From NCBI RefSeq assembly GCF_010731115.1, contig NZ_AP022616.1, forward strand, positions 3,038,001 through 3,102,000: a stretch of DNA of 64,000 nt, read 5' to 3'. The DNA is from Mycolicibacterium phocaicum. GTDB taxonomy: Bacteria > Actinomycetota > Actinomycetes > Mycobacteriales > Mycobacteriaceae. Positions within the stretch are counted from its first letter, which is position 1. Each line of letters starts with the position of its first letter. Below are positions 19,027 through 28,859 of the stretch, piece after piece. Under the pieces are notes generated by a model that worked only from the letters and a program-made list of their open reading frames with translations, did no database searches and was not told where the DNA came from. The translations under genes and the position numbers were made by a program.

Positions 19027-20169
19027 ATGACAGAGGCAACGTCAGTGTCGACGCCACAGGTCCCCGAGAACTTCGTCGCAGGCCTCGAAGGCGTCGTGGC
19101 CTTCACGACCGAGATCGCCGAACCGGACAAGGACGGCGGCGCCCTGCGCTACCGCGGCGTCGACATCGAGGATCTGGTGAGCCACCGCGTCACGTTCGGT
19201 GACGTCTGGGCGCTGTTGGTGGACGGCGAGTTCGGCCGCGGCCTGCCGGCCGCCGAGCCCTTCCCGCTGCACGTGCACTCGGGCGACGTCCGCGTCGACG
19301 TCCAGGCCGCGCTGCCCACGCTGGCCCCGATGTGGGGTTTCCAGCCGCTGCTCGACATCGACGACGACACCGCCCGCGACCAGCTGGCCCAGACGTCGGT
19401 GACGGCGCTGTCGTTCGTCGCGCAGTCGGCCCGCGGCATCTACCAGCCCGCGGTGCCGCAGCGCATCATCGACGAATGCCCCACTGTGACAGCACGTTTC
19501 ATGACCCGCTGGCAGGGTGAGCCGGACCCGCGGCACATCGAGGCCATCGACGCCTACTGGGTGAGCGCCGCCGAGCACGGCATGAATGCGTCCACCTTCA
19601 CCGCGCGCGTCATCGCGTCCACCGGGGCCGACGTGCCCGCGTCGCTGTCCGGCGCGATCGGCGCGATGAGCGGCCCGCTGCACGGCGGGGCCCCGGCCCG
19701 CGTGCTGCCGATGATCGAGGAGACCGAGCGCACCGGCGATGCCCGGGGCGTCGTCAAGGGCATCCTCGACCGCAAGGAAAAGCTCATGGGCTTCGGACAC
19801 CGCGTGTACCGCGCCGAGGACCCACGCGCCCGCGTGCTGCGCGCCACCGCCAAGCGCCTCGCCGCCCCGCGCTTCGAGGCCGCCGCCGCGCTGGAGCAGG
19901 CCGCCCTCGCCGAGCTGCGCGAGCGCCGCCCCGACCGGGCCATCGAGACCAACGTCGAGTTCTGGGCCGCGGTGATCCTGGACTTCGCCCAGGTGCCCAG
20001 CGCGATGATGCCCGCGATGTTCACCTGCGGCCGCACCGCGGGCTGGTGCGCCCACATCCTGGAGCAGAAGCGCCTCGGCAAGCTGGTCCGTCCGGCCGCC
20101 ATCTACGTCGGCCCGCAGCCCCGTAGCGCGGACTCGGTCGCCGGCTGGGACAGCATCACGCACAGCTGA
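19027..20169 (+). CDS. citA: Citrate synthase 2 (CitA)
   Basis: 380 residues, shorter than GltA2 and close to M. tuberculosis CitA. Active-site segments are SGPLHGGAPARVLPM (catalytic His), KLMGFGHRVYRAEDPRA and the Asp-containing TNVEFWAAVILDFAQVP. The C-terminal FTCGRTAGWCAHILEQK supplies the CoA/citrate Arg region. The N-terminal small region found in GltA2 is absent. Two paralogues with different lengths may serve different metabolic states; methylcitrate synthase activity is an alternative for this subfamily. Confidence 0.95.
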   Translation: MTEATSVSTPQVPENFVAGLEGVVAFTTEIAEPDKDGGALRYRGVDIEDLVSHRVTFGDVWALLVDGEFGRGLPAAEPFPLHVHSGDVRVDVQAALPTLAPMWGFQPLLDIDDDTARDQLAQTSVTALSFVAQSARGIYQPAVPQRIIDECPTVTARFMTRWQGEPDPRHIEAIDAYWVSAAEHGMNASTFTARVIASTGADVPASLSGAIGAMSGPLHGGAPARVLPMIEETERTGDARGVVKGILDRKEKLMGFGHRVYRAEDPRARVLRATAKRLAAPRFEAAAALEQAALAELRERRPDRAIETNVEFWAAVILDFAQVPSAMMPAMFTCGRTAGWCAHILEQKRLGKLVRPAAIYVGPQPRSADSVAGWDSITHS

Positions 20170-20268
20170 CACTTCGGGCTCGATTTCTTGTCACCGATGA
20201 GAAGTAGCGTTGGAGATGGTCATAACGAATGACCCCAATCCACGCAGTACCGCTCTGAGGAGAACACG

Positions 20269-20721
20269 ATGACCGAGTCCCAGACCTTCCTCGCCCCGCA
20301 CCTCGTCGTCGGCGACGGCGCCGCTGCAATCGACTTCTACGTCAAGGCTTTTGGCGCCACCGAGCTCGGCCGGGTGCCCGGCCCCGACGGCAAGCTCATG
20401 CACGCCGCACTGACCATCAACGGGTCCAACGTCTACCTCAACGACGACTTCCCGGAGATGTGTGGCGGCAAGTCGCAGACCCCGACGGCCTTCGGCGGCA
20501 CCCCGGTGACCATCCACCTGCAGGTACCCGACGTCGATGCCGCCTACCAGCGCGCCATCGACGCCGGCGCGCGCGAACTGATGGCCCCGCAGGGCATGTT
20601 CTGGGGTGACCGCTACAGCCAGGTGGAAGACCCGTTCGGGCACCACTGGTCGCTGGCGCAGACCGTGCGCGTGGTCAGCCCCGAGGAGATCGCCGAGGCG
20701 ATGGCGGCGCAGCAGGGCTGA
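20269..20721 (+). CDS. Glyoxalase/VOC-fold protein, PhnB-like
   Basis: 150 residues. The fold signature is a paired beta-alpha-beta-beta-beta module: PHLVVGDGAAAIDFYVKAFG at the N-terminus and VEDPFGHHWSLA at the C-terminus. This form is like YaeR/PhnB-type proteins related to M. tuberculosis Rv0887c. The metal-binding His/Glu set of true glyoxalases is only partly present, so catalysis is uncertain. A GAGGAG ribosome site precedes the ATG. It lies downstream of citA and upstream of pnuC, all on the plus strand. Confidence 0.82.
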   Translation: MTESQTFLAPHLVVGDGAAAIDFYVKAFGATELGRVPGPDGKLMHAALTINGSNVYLNDDFPEMCGGKSQTPTAFGGTPVTIHLQVPDVDAAYQRAIDAGARELMAPQGMFWGDRYSQVEDPFGHHWSLAQTVRVVSPEEIAEAMAAQQG

Positions 20722-20794
20722 CGATTCAGCGGTCTACTGAGCCCCGGATGGTGTCATCGACCAGAATGTCGACGACACGATCCGGGAGAACCGC

Positions 20795-21421
20795 ATGCTG
20801 CAATCGCTGACGACGCCGCTGTTCACGCTGGGCAACGACGCCGTCACCTGGGCCGAGCTGCTCGGGTTCATCACCGGCGGGCTGTGCGTCTTTCTCACCG
20901 TTCGCCGGCACGTGGCCAACTTCCCCGTCGGGATCGCGAATTCCGCCTTCTTCCTGGTGCTCTTTGTGTCCAGTCGGCTGTGGGCGGACGCCGGGCTGCA
21001 GGTCCTGTTCATCACGCTGGGCTTCATCGGGTGGTGGCAGTGGCTGTACGGGAATGCCGGGCGCACTCCGCTGACCGTCACGCGGGCTGGGCACCGCGAG
21101 ATCGCCGGTTGTCTGGTGTTCGTGGTCGTCGGTACCGGAGCCCTGTTCGCGTTGCTGCGCGTCACGCACGACTCGGCACCGTTCCTGGATGCGCTCACCA
21201 CCTGTCTGTCACTCGCGGCGCAATGGCTGCTCAATGCCAAACGTCTTGAGAATTGGTACTTCTGGATCGTGGCGGACTGCATCTACATACCGATGTACAT
21301 CAGCAAGGGACTGAATCTCACCGCCATCATCTACGTCTTGTTCCTGGGCTTGTGCGTGGCCGGCTGGCGTTCGTGGCGGCGCAGTCTCGCACCCGAGACG
21401 CCTGCACTGGCGGCCGTGTGA
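20795..21421 (+). CDS. pnuC: PnuC-type nicotinamide riboside transporter
   Basis: 208 residues with about seven membrane segments. PnuC features are the Trp-rich GWWQWLYG and the conserved NWYFWIVADCIYIPMY near the C-terminus. PnuC facilitates entry of nicotinamide riboside, which is then trapped by phosphorylation. The downstream gene encodes the matching kinase/adenylyltransferase, and its GTG start overlaps the pnuC stop (GTGA, 21418-21421). Together they form a dedicated NAD-salvage operon. No riboswitch-like leader was seen in the 73 bp upstream. Confidence 0.93.
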   Translation: MLQSLTTPLFTLGNDAVTWAELLGFITGGLCVFLTVRRHVANFPVGIANSAFFLVLFVSSRLWADAGLQVLFITLGFIGWWQWLYGNAGRTPLTVTRAGHREIAGCLVFVVVGTGALFALLRVTHDSAPFLDALTTCLSLAAQWLLNAKRLENWYFWIVADCIYIPMYISKGLNLTAIIYVLFLGLCVAGWRSWRRSLAPETPALAAV

Positions 21422-22506
21422 ACAAGCACGGACTGTTCATCGGCAAGTTCTATCCACCGCACCGGGGTCATCATGCGGTCATCCGGAGCGCGGCCACACA
21501 GTGCGAGCAAGTCACCGTTCTGGTGATGGCCGCCGCGGTGGAGACGCTGTCACTGGACGACCGTGTCGGCTGGCTGCAGGCGGAGCATGCGGCCGACGAG
21601 AACGTCCTGGTCACCGGAATCCGTTGCGACGCACCGATGGACCTGAACGACCACAACGTATGGGCCGCCCAGATCGCGGCGATGCGTGCGGGCATTCGCG
21701 CTGCCGGCGCACCATCCGGCGTCGACGTGGTGTTCTCCAACGACGACTACGGCTCCGAACTGGCCCGGTGGTTCGATGCGAAACATGTCCGGACGGCACG
21801 GGACGGATTCAACTCCACTGCGATCCGACAAGACTTGGCGGCGCACTGGGACTGGCTCGCGCCCGCAACCCGCGCTGGACTGACCACTCGAGTCGTCGTA
21901 CTGGGTGCCGAATCAACCGGCACCACAACGGTTTCCACCCTGCTTGCGAAGCACTATGCGCAGCGCTGGCCGGCAACCGCGGTCGTGCCCGAATACGGGC
22001 GCGATTACACCTCGCTGAAATGGGCGCGCCATCCCGAGCTACCACTCGACGAATTGACCTGGACTGCCGAGGATTTCGATGCCGTCGCGGCCGAGCAGAC
22101 CAGGCTGGAAGAGGCTGCGGCGGCAACGGGGTCGCCGGTTCTGATCTGCGACACCGATGCGTTCGCCACTGCGATTTGGGAACGTCGCTATCTCGGCGAT
22201 GCGGCTCGCACTGCCCAGCCCTGGATCAGCGTGCCGCCCCGTGCCGTCTACCTTCTCACCGACCATGCCGGGGTGCCCTGGCATGACGACGGCATGCGCG
22301 AGGGCGATCTGACCGTGCGTGGGGAAATGACCGGATGGTTCGCGGACGCGCTCACGGCCGCCGGCCACTCCTGGGTGCTACTCACCGGCCCACTCGATGC
22401 GCGGGTCGACATCGCAGTCCGAACCGTCGACGCGCTCCTCACACATCGGATGACGTTCGGAGAACCCTTGACCGGACCGGGATTTGTGCACGATTTTCCG
22501 CGGTGA
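21418..22506 (+). CDS. nadR: NadR-like NMN adenylyltransferase / ribosylnicotinamide kinase
   Basis: 362 residues from a GTG overlapping pnuC. The N-terminal half is a nucleotidylyltransferase: GKFYPPHRGHH (9-19) and NSTAIR (132-137). The C-terminal half is a P-loop kinase: VLGAESTGTTT (162-171) and an Asp-containing LICDTDAFAT. The P-loop position normally occupied by Lys is Thr169, a change worth testing. No N-terminal DNA-binding domain is present, unlike enterobacterial NadR. The pair should phosphorylate imported nicotinamide riboside to NMN and adenylate it to NAD. The stop codon lies in the loop of a perfect 20-bp hairpin. Confidence 0.9.
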   Translation: MNKHGLFIGKFYPPHRGHHAVIRSAATQCEQVTVLVMAAAVETLSLDDRVGWLQAEHAADENVLVTGIRCDAPMDLNDHNVWAAQIAAMRAGIRAAGAPSGVDVVFSNDDYGSELARWFDAKHVRTARDGFNSTAIRQDLAAHWDWLAPATRAGLTTRVVVLGAESTGTTTVSTLLAKHYAQRWPATAVVPEYGRDYTSLKWARHPELPLDELTWTAEDFDAVAAEQTRLEEAAAATGSPVLICDTDAFATAIWERRYLGDAARTAQPWISVPPRAVYLLTDHAGVPWHDDGMREGDLTVRGEMTGWFADALTAAGHSWVLLTGPLDARVDIAVRTVDALLTHRMTFGEPLTGPGFVHDFPR

Positions 22507-22527
22507 GCGCGGAAAATCGTGCACAAA
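22483..22527. terminator. Perfect 20-bp hairpin between convergent nadR and fprB
   Basis: Arms 22483-22502 and 22508-22527 are exact complements (TTTGTGCACGATTTTCCGCG) around a five-base loop GTGAG. The left arm encodes the last residues of NadR and its TGA is in the loop. The right arm ends seven bases before the fprB stop codon. No T-tract beyond the three terminal T/A, yet the stem is by far the strongest in the window. Bidirectional termination is the simplest role. Confidence 0.75.
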
Positions 22528-22533
22528 ACGCTG

Positions 22534-24210
22534 TCAGGAGAAGGCGCTGAGGAGCCGCTGACGGAGCGTCGGCTTGGGTGCGTTGGCGGCCGCGGCCAGC
22601 ATGTCGGACACGTCGATGAACTTGTCCCTCGGCCGCTCGGCGCCGCCCCGCGCGATCTCGGCCGCGTCGATGGCCCGCCACCCCGCCATGTCGACCACGT
22701 CGGGTCGCCGGTCGCGGATGAGCTGATGCAGCGCACCGGCTTTCGCGGTCGGCTCACGCAGACGGCTGGCGTTGTAGTCCGCGACCAGCCGGTCGACGGT
22801 GTGCGCGGCGCACGACTTGTTGGTGCCGATGAAGCCCGTCGGCCCACGCTTGATCCAGCCCGCGACATAGCTGCCGCGGACCGGGTTGCCGGTGGCCGGA
22901 TCGATGACGCGGCCCTCGTCGTTGGGGACCACGCCGGCCGCATCGTCGAACGGCAGACCACGAATTGCCTTGCCGTGGTAGCCGATTGACGTCAGCACCA
23001 GGCCCGCGTCGAGCTGACGGACCTCGTCGGTGCCGGTCACGGTGAACTCGATGCCGGTGACCTTGTCCGAGCCGAGCACCCGGGAAGGGGTCAGCTCATA
23101 GGCCAGCCGGATCCGCGGCCGGGTGGCCGGTGCGGAACTGTCGGGCAGCTTGGCGAGGATCTCGAGCTTGTGGCGCGTCAGCGCGTCCGCCTCTGCTTCG
23201 AGGTCCCGGCGGACCAGCTCGTGGTCGGCGACGTCGAGCACCACGTCGCACGTCGACGTCAGGCCGATCAGCTCCGGCAGGGTGAACGCCGAGTGAATCG
23301 GGCCACGACGGGCCACGACGACCACCTCGCGCACCTTCGAGGCGCGCAATGCGGTCAGCGCGTGATCCGAAATGTCGGTGCGCGCCAACACATCCGGGTC
23401 GGCGGTCAGGATGCGGGCCACGTCGAAGGCGACGTTGCCATTACCGATGATCACCGCCCGCTCGTGGCTCAGATCGACCGGCAGGTGCGAGAACTCGGGG
23501 TGCCCGTTGTACCAGGCCACCACCTCGGTGGCGGTTCCGGTTCCGGGCAGCTCCATGCCCTCGATGTCGAGACGCTTGTCGTTGGGCGCACCGACCGCGT
23601 ACAGCACGGCATGGTGGTGCTCCAGCAGCTCGGCGTGCGTGACGTCCCGACCCACCTCGACATTGAGGTAGAAGTCGAGCCCGCGGCGCTTCGTGATCTG
23701 GTCGAACAACCGCGTCACACCCTTGGTGCTCTGGTGGTCGGGGGCAACCCCGGCACGCACCAGGCCGTAGGGCGTCGGCAGCTTCTCGAAGATGTTGACC
23801 CGGACCCCGCGCTGGGTCAACAACTCGTCAGCGGCATACATCGCGGCAGGCCCGGAGCCGACGATCGCGACGCGCAGCGGGCCGTGCGGCCGCTGGTCGA
23901 CCGCCGGGGCATCGGGCACCGGCGCCAGCTTGGACGTCGGCGGCAGCTTGCCCTCGTACTTCGGATAGAAGGACGCGTTGAGCTCGATGAACGGCAGCTG
24001 CGCTTCGGTCAGCTTGGTGTCGGGCTTGATCGCGCCGACCGGGCAGGCCGTGATGCAGGCACCACAGTCCACACAGGCGGCGGGATCGATGAACAGCATT
24101 TCGGCGGTAGCGAAACCCGGCTCGTCCGGGGACGGGTGAATACAGTTCACCGGGCATGCGAAAACGCATGAACCATCGCTACAGCACGACTGGGTGATGA
24201 CGTGCGGCAT
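22534..24210 (-). CDS. fprB: FprB: ferredoxin fused to ferredoxin-NADP reductase
   Basis: 558 residues. An N-terminal ferredoxin domain carries Cys9, 10, 15, 19 and 23 and a second set at 46, 49, 52 and 56 (CVDCGACITACP), a 7Fe-type pattern. It is fused to an adrenodoxin-reductase-like flavoprotein: FAD site VAIVGSGPAAMYAADELL (about 113), NADP site VIIGNGNVAFDVARIL, and C-terminal GWIKRGPTGFIGTNKSCA. It moves electrons between NADPH and iron-sulfur clusters. The gene starts 15 bp downstream of a diiron oxygenase gene on the same strand, so it may supply that enzyme. Confidence 0.95.
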   Translation of the reverse strand: MPHVITQSCCSDGSCVFACPVNCIHPSPDEPGFATAEMLFIDPAACVDCGACITACPVGAIKPDTKLTEAQLPFIELNASFYPKYEGKLPPTSKLAPVPDAPAVDQRPHGPLRVAIVGSGPAAMYAADELLTQRGVRVNIFEKLPTPYGLVRAGVAPDHQSTKGVTRLFDQITKRRGLDFYLNVEVGRDVTHAELLEHHHAVLYAVGAPNDKRLDIEGMELPGTGTATEVVAWYNGHPEFSHLPVDLSHERAVIIGNGNVAFDVARILTADPDVLARTDISDHALTALRASKVREVVVVARRGPIHSAFTLPELIGLTSTCDVVLDVADHELVRRDLEAEADALTRHKLEILAKLPDSSAPATRPRIRLAYELTPSRVLGSDKVTGIEFTVTGTDEVRQLDAGLVLTSIGYHGKAIRGLPFDDAAGVVPNDEGRVIDPATGNPVRGSYVAGWIKRGPTGFIGTNKSCAAHTVDRLVADYNASRLREPTAKAGALHQLIRDRRPDVVDMAGWRAIDAAEIARGGAERPRDKFIDVSDMLAAAANAPKPTLRQRLLSAFS

Positions 24211-24225
24211 GAGTTACCTAAATGT

Positions 24226-25242
24226 TCAGGCGGCGACCACGACGTGCTGACGCTGCGGCTCGCTGCGGTACCGGCTCGGCGGGCCGTCGATCTTGCAGAT
24301 CTTCCACATGAGCTTGGCCAGCGGGTTCATCAGACCGGTGTCGTACGCCAGCATGCGGACGTCGGAGAACATGTTGCGCAGGAACATGCGCGACTCGGGA
24401 GCGTCGAAGAACAGTTCGTCGCGCACCGAGCGCGGGATGTCGAAGGTCTTCCAGAAGACACGCGGCGGCACGATGATCGCCGAGCACAGGATGCGCATGG
24501 TCAGCGGCACGAACAGCGAGAGCCAGAACTTCTTCCAGCGGCTCAGTTCGGGGACGCGCTTGTGCAGGTACTCGTGCGCGAACGAGATGTGCCGGGCTTC
24601 CTCGGCCACGTGGATGGCCATGACCCGCTCCATGATCGGGTGCAGCTCCGAGCCCTCACGCAGGATGTTCTTCTGGGTGTGGTCGATGGGCTCCTCACCG
24701 GCGAGCACGCCGAAGAAGAACGGGATGGGCGCCGGGCCGGCGGCCAGCGGGATCAGCGGCTGAATCCACTTCAGCAGCTTGGGCATGCCCGGGACGTCAA
24801 CCCCCATGTGGTTGACCATCTCCTGGAACATCAGGGTGTGGTTGCCCTCTTCGATGGCCTCGTGAGTGCAGTAGCGGAACTCGGGCGAGCCGTTCGGAAC
24901 CCAGAACGCGTACTCCATCAGGCCGCGGATCAGGATGTTCTCGAAGTGCAGGCCGACCTTGGCAACGTTGGCCTGACGCCACATGCCGATTTCGATCTTG
25001 CGTTCCTCCGACTGCGCCTGGTACCACGGGTGGCCACCGAGAGGATCGGTGTCGGGGAGGATCCAGCGCGGGTCGTTGGGCACGACCGCGAACTCGGGAG
25101 AATCCCAGGCGATGTCCTGATACGGGTTGAAGTTGCGCCGCACCGACCCCTCGGACAGCGTGGCAAGCTTCTCCACGTAGACAGTGTCATCCAGCACGTC
25201 CATGTTCCGGCGCCAACGACGGATCATCCGGGTACGAGCCAT
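24226..25242 (-). CDS. AurF-like diiron oxygenase (Rv0885 type)
   Basis: 338 residues from the ATG at 25242, preceded by GGGAGG at a good distance. Carboxylate/His iron-ligand motifs of four-helix diiron proteins are visible: HFENILIRG, EAIEEGNHTLMF and HVAEEARHISFAHEYL. The family is related to the aminobenzoate N-oxygenase AurF. The physiological substrate of the mycobacterial group is not known to me. The next gene encodes a ferredoxin/ferredoxin-reductase fusion, a natural electron donor. The upstream intergenic region, shared with serC, contains a perfect CRP-type site. Confidence 0.85.
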   Translation of the reverse strand: MARTRMIRRWRRNMDVLDDTVYVEKLATLSEGSVRRNFNPYQDIAWDSPEFAVVPNDPRWILPDTDPLGGHPWYQAQSEERKIEIGMWRQANVAKVGLHFENILIRGLMEYAFWVPNGSPEFRYCTHEAIEEGNHTLMFQEMVNHMGVDVPGMPKLLKWIQPLIPLAAGPAPIPFFFGVLAGEEPIDHTQKNILREGSELHPIMERVMAIHVAEEARHISFAHEYLHKRVPELSRWKKFWLSLFVPLTMRILCSAIIVPPRVFWKTFDIPRSVRDELFFDAPESRMFLRNMFSDVRMLAYDTGLMNPLAKLMWKICKIDGPPSRYRSEPQRQHVVVAA

Positions 25243-25320
25243 TTTCGAGCCTCCCAAGGCTTTTCTGTCAGCTTTACATTCGGCTGTCTTGTGTCGAACG
25301 GTACCGGAGGTACCACCTAA

Positions 25321-26556
<1,236 letters not shown>

Positions 26557-26575
26557 CCGGCAACCTGAACGCAAT

Positions 26576-26612
26576 CCGAGGCGCGCAGCTCACGAAGGGC
26601 TGTGCGCCTCGG
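26576..26612 (+). terminator. Hairpin downstream of serC
   Basis: Arms 26576-26589 and 26599-26612 (CCGAGGCGCGCAGC against its complement, one mismatch) with a nine-base loop. It starts 20 bases after the serC stop. No T-tract follows. Confidence 0.55.
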
Positions 26613-26682
26613 TGTGTCAGAAGGGTTACGAGTCGATAACGCGCTAGGGTGAGCCGTTAAGCCGCGTCCTAGGAGGTCACCA

Positions 26683-27624
26683 ATGAGGGAACTCAAGGTC
26701 GTCGGACTCGACGCCGACGGCAAGCGCATCATCTGCGAAGCCCCCAACGGTTCGACCACCGCAGACAAGTTTGTCCTGCGCGTCGATGATCGACTGAAGG
26801 CCGCCGTCCGTGGCGACCGGGCCGCCAGCAACCAGACGCAGATCGAAGTCGAGGTCGAGGTGCCCAACTCTTTGCGCCCCCGTGACATCCAGTCCCGCAT
26901 CCGGGCCGGCGCCTCCGTCGAGCAGCTCGCCGCAGCCTCGGGTGTGAGCCCGGAGCGCATCATGCGCTTCGCCCACCCGGTGCTGCTGGAGCGGTCCCGC
27001 GCCGCCGAGCTCGCCAGCGCGTCGCACCCCATCCTGCCCGACGGCCCGTCGGTGCTGACCCTGCTCGAGACGGTGACCGGCGCCCTGATCTCCCGTGGCC
27101 TCGACCCCGAGGCCACCAAGTGGGACGCCTGGCGCAACGAGGACAGCCGGTGGACCGTGCAGTTCGGCTGGAAGGCCGGACGTTCGGACAACGTCGCGCA
27201 CTTCCGGTTCAGCCCCGGCGCCCACGGCGGCACCACCACGGCATTCGACGACGCCGCGACCGAACTGATCGACCCGAACTACACCCGTCCGGCGCTGCGG
27301 TCGGTGGCGCCGCTCGCGCAACTGCACTTCGAGGAATCGGTCGCCGAGATCCCGATGCCCGCTCACCAGCCGGCACCCGAGCCCGCCCCGGAGCCTGCGC
27401 CCGCCCCGGTCGTCGTCATGACGCCGGCCCCGGCAGCTCCCCCTGTGCCCGCGGCGCCTGTTGCCCCGCCGGCACCCGAGCCCATCCCGGCGCCGGAGCC
27501 TGCGGCTGTCGTCGAGACCCCCGAGCCGGCTGGGCCCGCAGCGCGGCCGCGCAAGAAGAAGAAGGCCGAGATTCCGGCGTGGGAAGACGTCCTGCTGGGT
27601 GTGCGGGCCAACGGCCAGCGCTGA
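26683..27624 (+). CDS. sepH: SepH cell-division regulator (DUF3071)
   Basis: 313 residues with an AGGAGG site eight bases before the ATG. The N-terminal about 175 residues form the SepH domain with a helix-turn-helix-like stretch GASVEQLAAASGVSPERI. The C-terminal part is a long Pro/Ala/Glu linker (about 225-295) ending in a basic PRPRKKKKAEIPAWEDVL tail. In actinobacteria SepH binds FtsZ and promotes ring assembly, acting at the division site. The strand and the position next to serC match M. tuberculosis Rv0883c. The low-complexity tail is normal for the family. Confidence 0.93.
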   Translation: MRELKVVGLDADGKRIICEAPNGSTTADKFVLRVDDRLKAAVRGDRAASNQTQIEVEVEVPNSLRPRDIQSRIRAGASVEQLAAASGVSPERIMRFAHPVLLERSRAAELASASHPILPDGPSVLTLLETVTGALISRGLDPEATKWDAWRNEDSRWTVQFGWKAGRSDNVAHFRFSPGAHGGTTTAFDDAATELIDPNYTRPALRSVAPLAQLHFEESVAEIPMPAHQPAPEPAPEPAPAPVVVMTPAPAAPPVPAAPVAPPAPEPIPAPEPAAVVETPEPAGPAARPRKKKKAEIPAWEDVLLGVRANGQR

Positions 27625-27648
27625 CCCTGCGGTTCTCGACGGTTCTTG

Positions 27649-27711
27649 AGTTGACCCTGCCCTGAGGGCCTCGGCCACTCGCACTTCTGCGCGGTAGCCG
27701 CAGGGTCAACG
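27649..27711 (+). repeat. 63-bp intergenic element, solo copy A
   Basis: Ends GTTGACCCTGC (27650-27660) and GCAGGGTCAAC (27700-27710) are perfect 11-bp inverted repeats, with CTCGCAC 17 bases in. The same layout recurs at 54166-54228 and four or more times in the array at 62.4-62.8 kb. It fills the space between sepH and the convergent membrane gene, so it may also terminate both. Confidence 0.65.
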
Positions 27712-27721
27712 GCGGTCGGGT

Positions 27722-27997
27722 CTACCGGCCAAGCGCAATCGCGAGCGTCGCGATCCAGCCGAGCGCCACGCCGACACCGGCGCCCCAGACGAACCACCGC
27801 CACACCGGGCGCACGCGCCAGGCCCACACCGTCGGGGCCAGACCGCCGACCGCGACCGCGTTCAACCCGACCGCCAGCAGCGGATGCACCCGCAGCAACC
27901 CGAGGGACAGGACGATGATGGCGGCGGCCGTCACGGCGGCGACGAACCCGGACACCGTCAGTCCGGTGCCCCAGGGCGTCTGCGACGGTGTCGTCAT
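27722..27997 (-). CDS. Small membrane protein (DUF2537, Rv0882-like)
   Basis: 91 residues from the ATG at 27997; a TTG nine bases upstream is the alternative. Three hydrophobic helices (VSGFVAAVTAAAIIVLSLGL, PLLAVGLNAVAVGGLAPTV and FVWGAGVGVALGWIATLAIA) with a Trp/Arg-rich loop WAWRVRPVWRW. It corresponds in position and size to the M. tuberculosis Rv0882 membrane protein. No function is known. It is the last gene of a three-gene minus-strand group with the rRNA methyltransferase and MarR genes. Confidence 0.75.
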   Translation of the reverse strand: MTTPSQTPWGTGLTVSGFVAAVTAAAIIVLSLGLLRVHPLLAVGLNAVAVGGLAPTVWAWRVRPVWRWFVWGAGVGVALGWIATLAIALGR

Positions 27998-28007
27998 CTG
28001 AGCCAAT

Positions 28008-28859
28008 CTAGCCCGCCGATCGGGCGCGTTCGTAGAACGCCAGCGCGGCGGCGGTGGCGACGTTCAGCGAGTCGGTACCCCGGGACATCGGGATGCGCGC
28101 CCGCACCTCGCAGGCCCGCATGGTGTGTTCGGTGAGCCCCGGGCCTTCCGCCCCGACCAGTACCCCGACCTTCTGCCCGGCCAGGGGCGCGAGGGCGTCG
28201 GCCAGCGGCACCGAGCCCTCCCCCGGCGTCATGGCGATCAAGTGAAAGCCGTTGTCCTGCATCAACTTCAGGTCGCCGGGCCAGGACTCCGCGCGGGCAT
28301 ACGGCACCAGCAGGGCATGGCCCATCGACACCCGGACCGCGCGTCGGTACAGCGGGTCGGCGCAGCCGGCGCCGAACACCACCGCGTCGACGTTCAGGCC
28401 GGCGGCGTTGCGGAAGATCGAGCCGAGGTTCTCGTGGTCGTTGACGCCCTCGAGCACCGCGACGGTCCGCGCCCCGTGCAGCACGTCGGGCACCGACAGT
28501 TCGGCGGGCCGGGGTGCCGCGGCCAGCACGCCGCGGTTGAGATGGAAGCCGACGACCTCGGCCATCACCTCGGCACTGGCGCGGTAATAGGGCACACCGC
28601 AGCCGGCCAGGTCGTCGGACAGTTCGCGAAGCCGGCGATCGGTGCCGAGGAACGCGCGCGGGCTGAACCGCGAAGCCAGCATGCGCTGCGCCACCAACAC
28701 GCCTTCGGCGATCACCAGCCCCTTGCCCGACGGCAGATCGGGCCGGCGGTCCACGCTGTTGAGGTCGCGAAAATCGTCGAGCCGCGGATCGGCGGGGTCG
28801 GTGACGTCGACGACGATCAGATCGTCCTGCACATCGTCGAGGTCCGTCGCGGCGCTCAC
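28008..28859 (-). CDS. SpoU/TrmH-family RNA 2'-O-methyltransferase
   Basis: 283 residues from a GTG at 28859 that overlaps the MarR stop (GTGA). The N-terminal substrate-binding part is followed by the knotted SPOUT domain: [21 protein letters not shown] (motif 1 Asn and Arg), [11 protein letters not shown] (motif 2) and [20 protein letters not shown] (motif 3). It should methylate a ribose 2'-OH of rRNA or tRNA using SAM. It is the counterpart of M. tuberculosis Rv0881. The target nucleotide cannot be inferred. Confidence 0.92.
   Translation of the reverse strand: MSAATDLDDVQDDLIVVDVTDPADPRLDDFRDLNSVDRRPDLPSGKGLVIAEGVLVAQRMLASRFSPRAFLGTDRRLRELSDDLAGCGVPYYRASAEVMAEVVGFHLNRGVLAAAPRPAELSVPDVLHGARTVAVLEGVNDHENLGSIFRNAAGLNVDAVVFGAGCADPLYRRAVRVSMGHALLVPYARAESWPGDLKLMQDNGFHLIAMTPGEGSVPLADALAPLAGQKVGVLVGAEGPGLTEHTMRACEVRARIPMSRGTDSLNVATAAALAFYERARSAG

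Noticed and set aside
20722..20794. NAD-related riboswitch before pnuC
   Set aside because: Only 73 bp are available and no known NAD+ or related riboswitch pattern was recognised.
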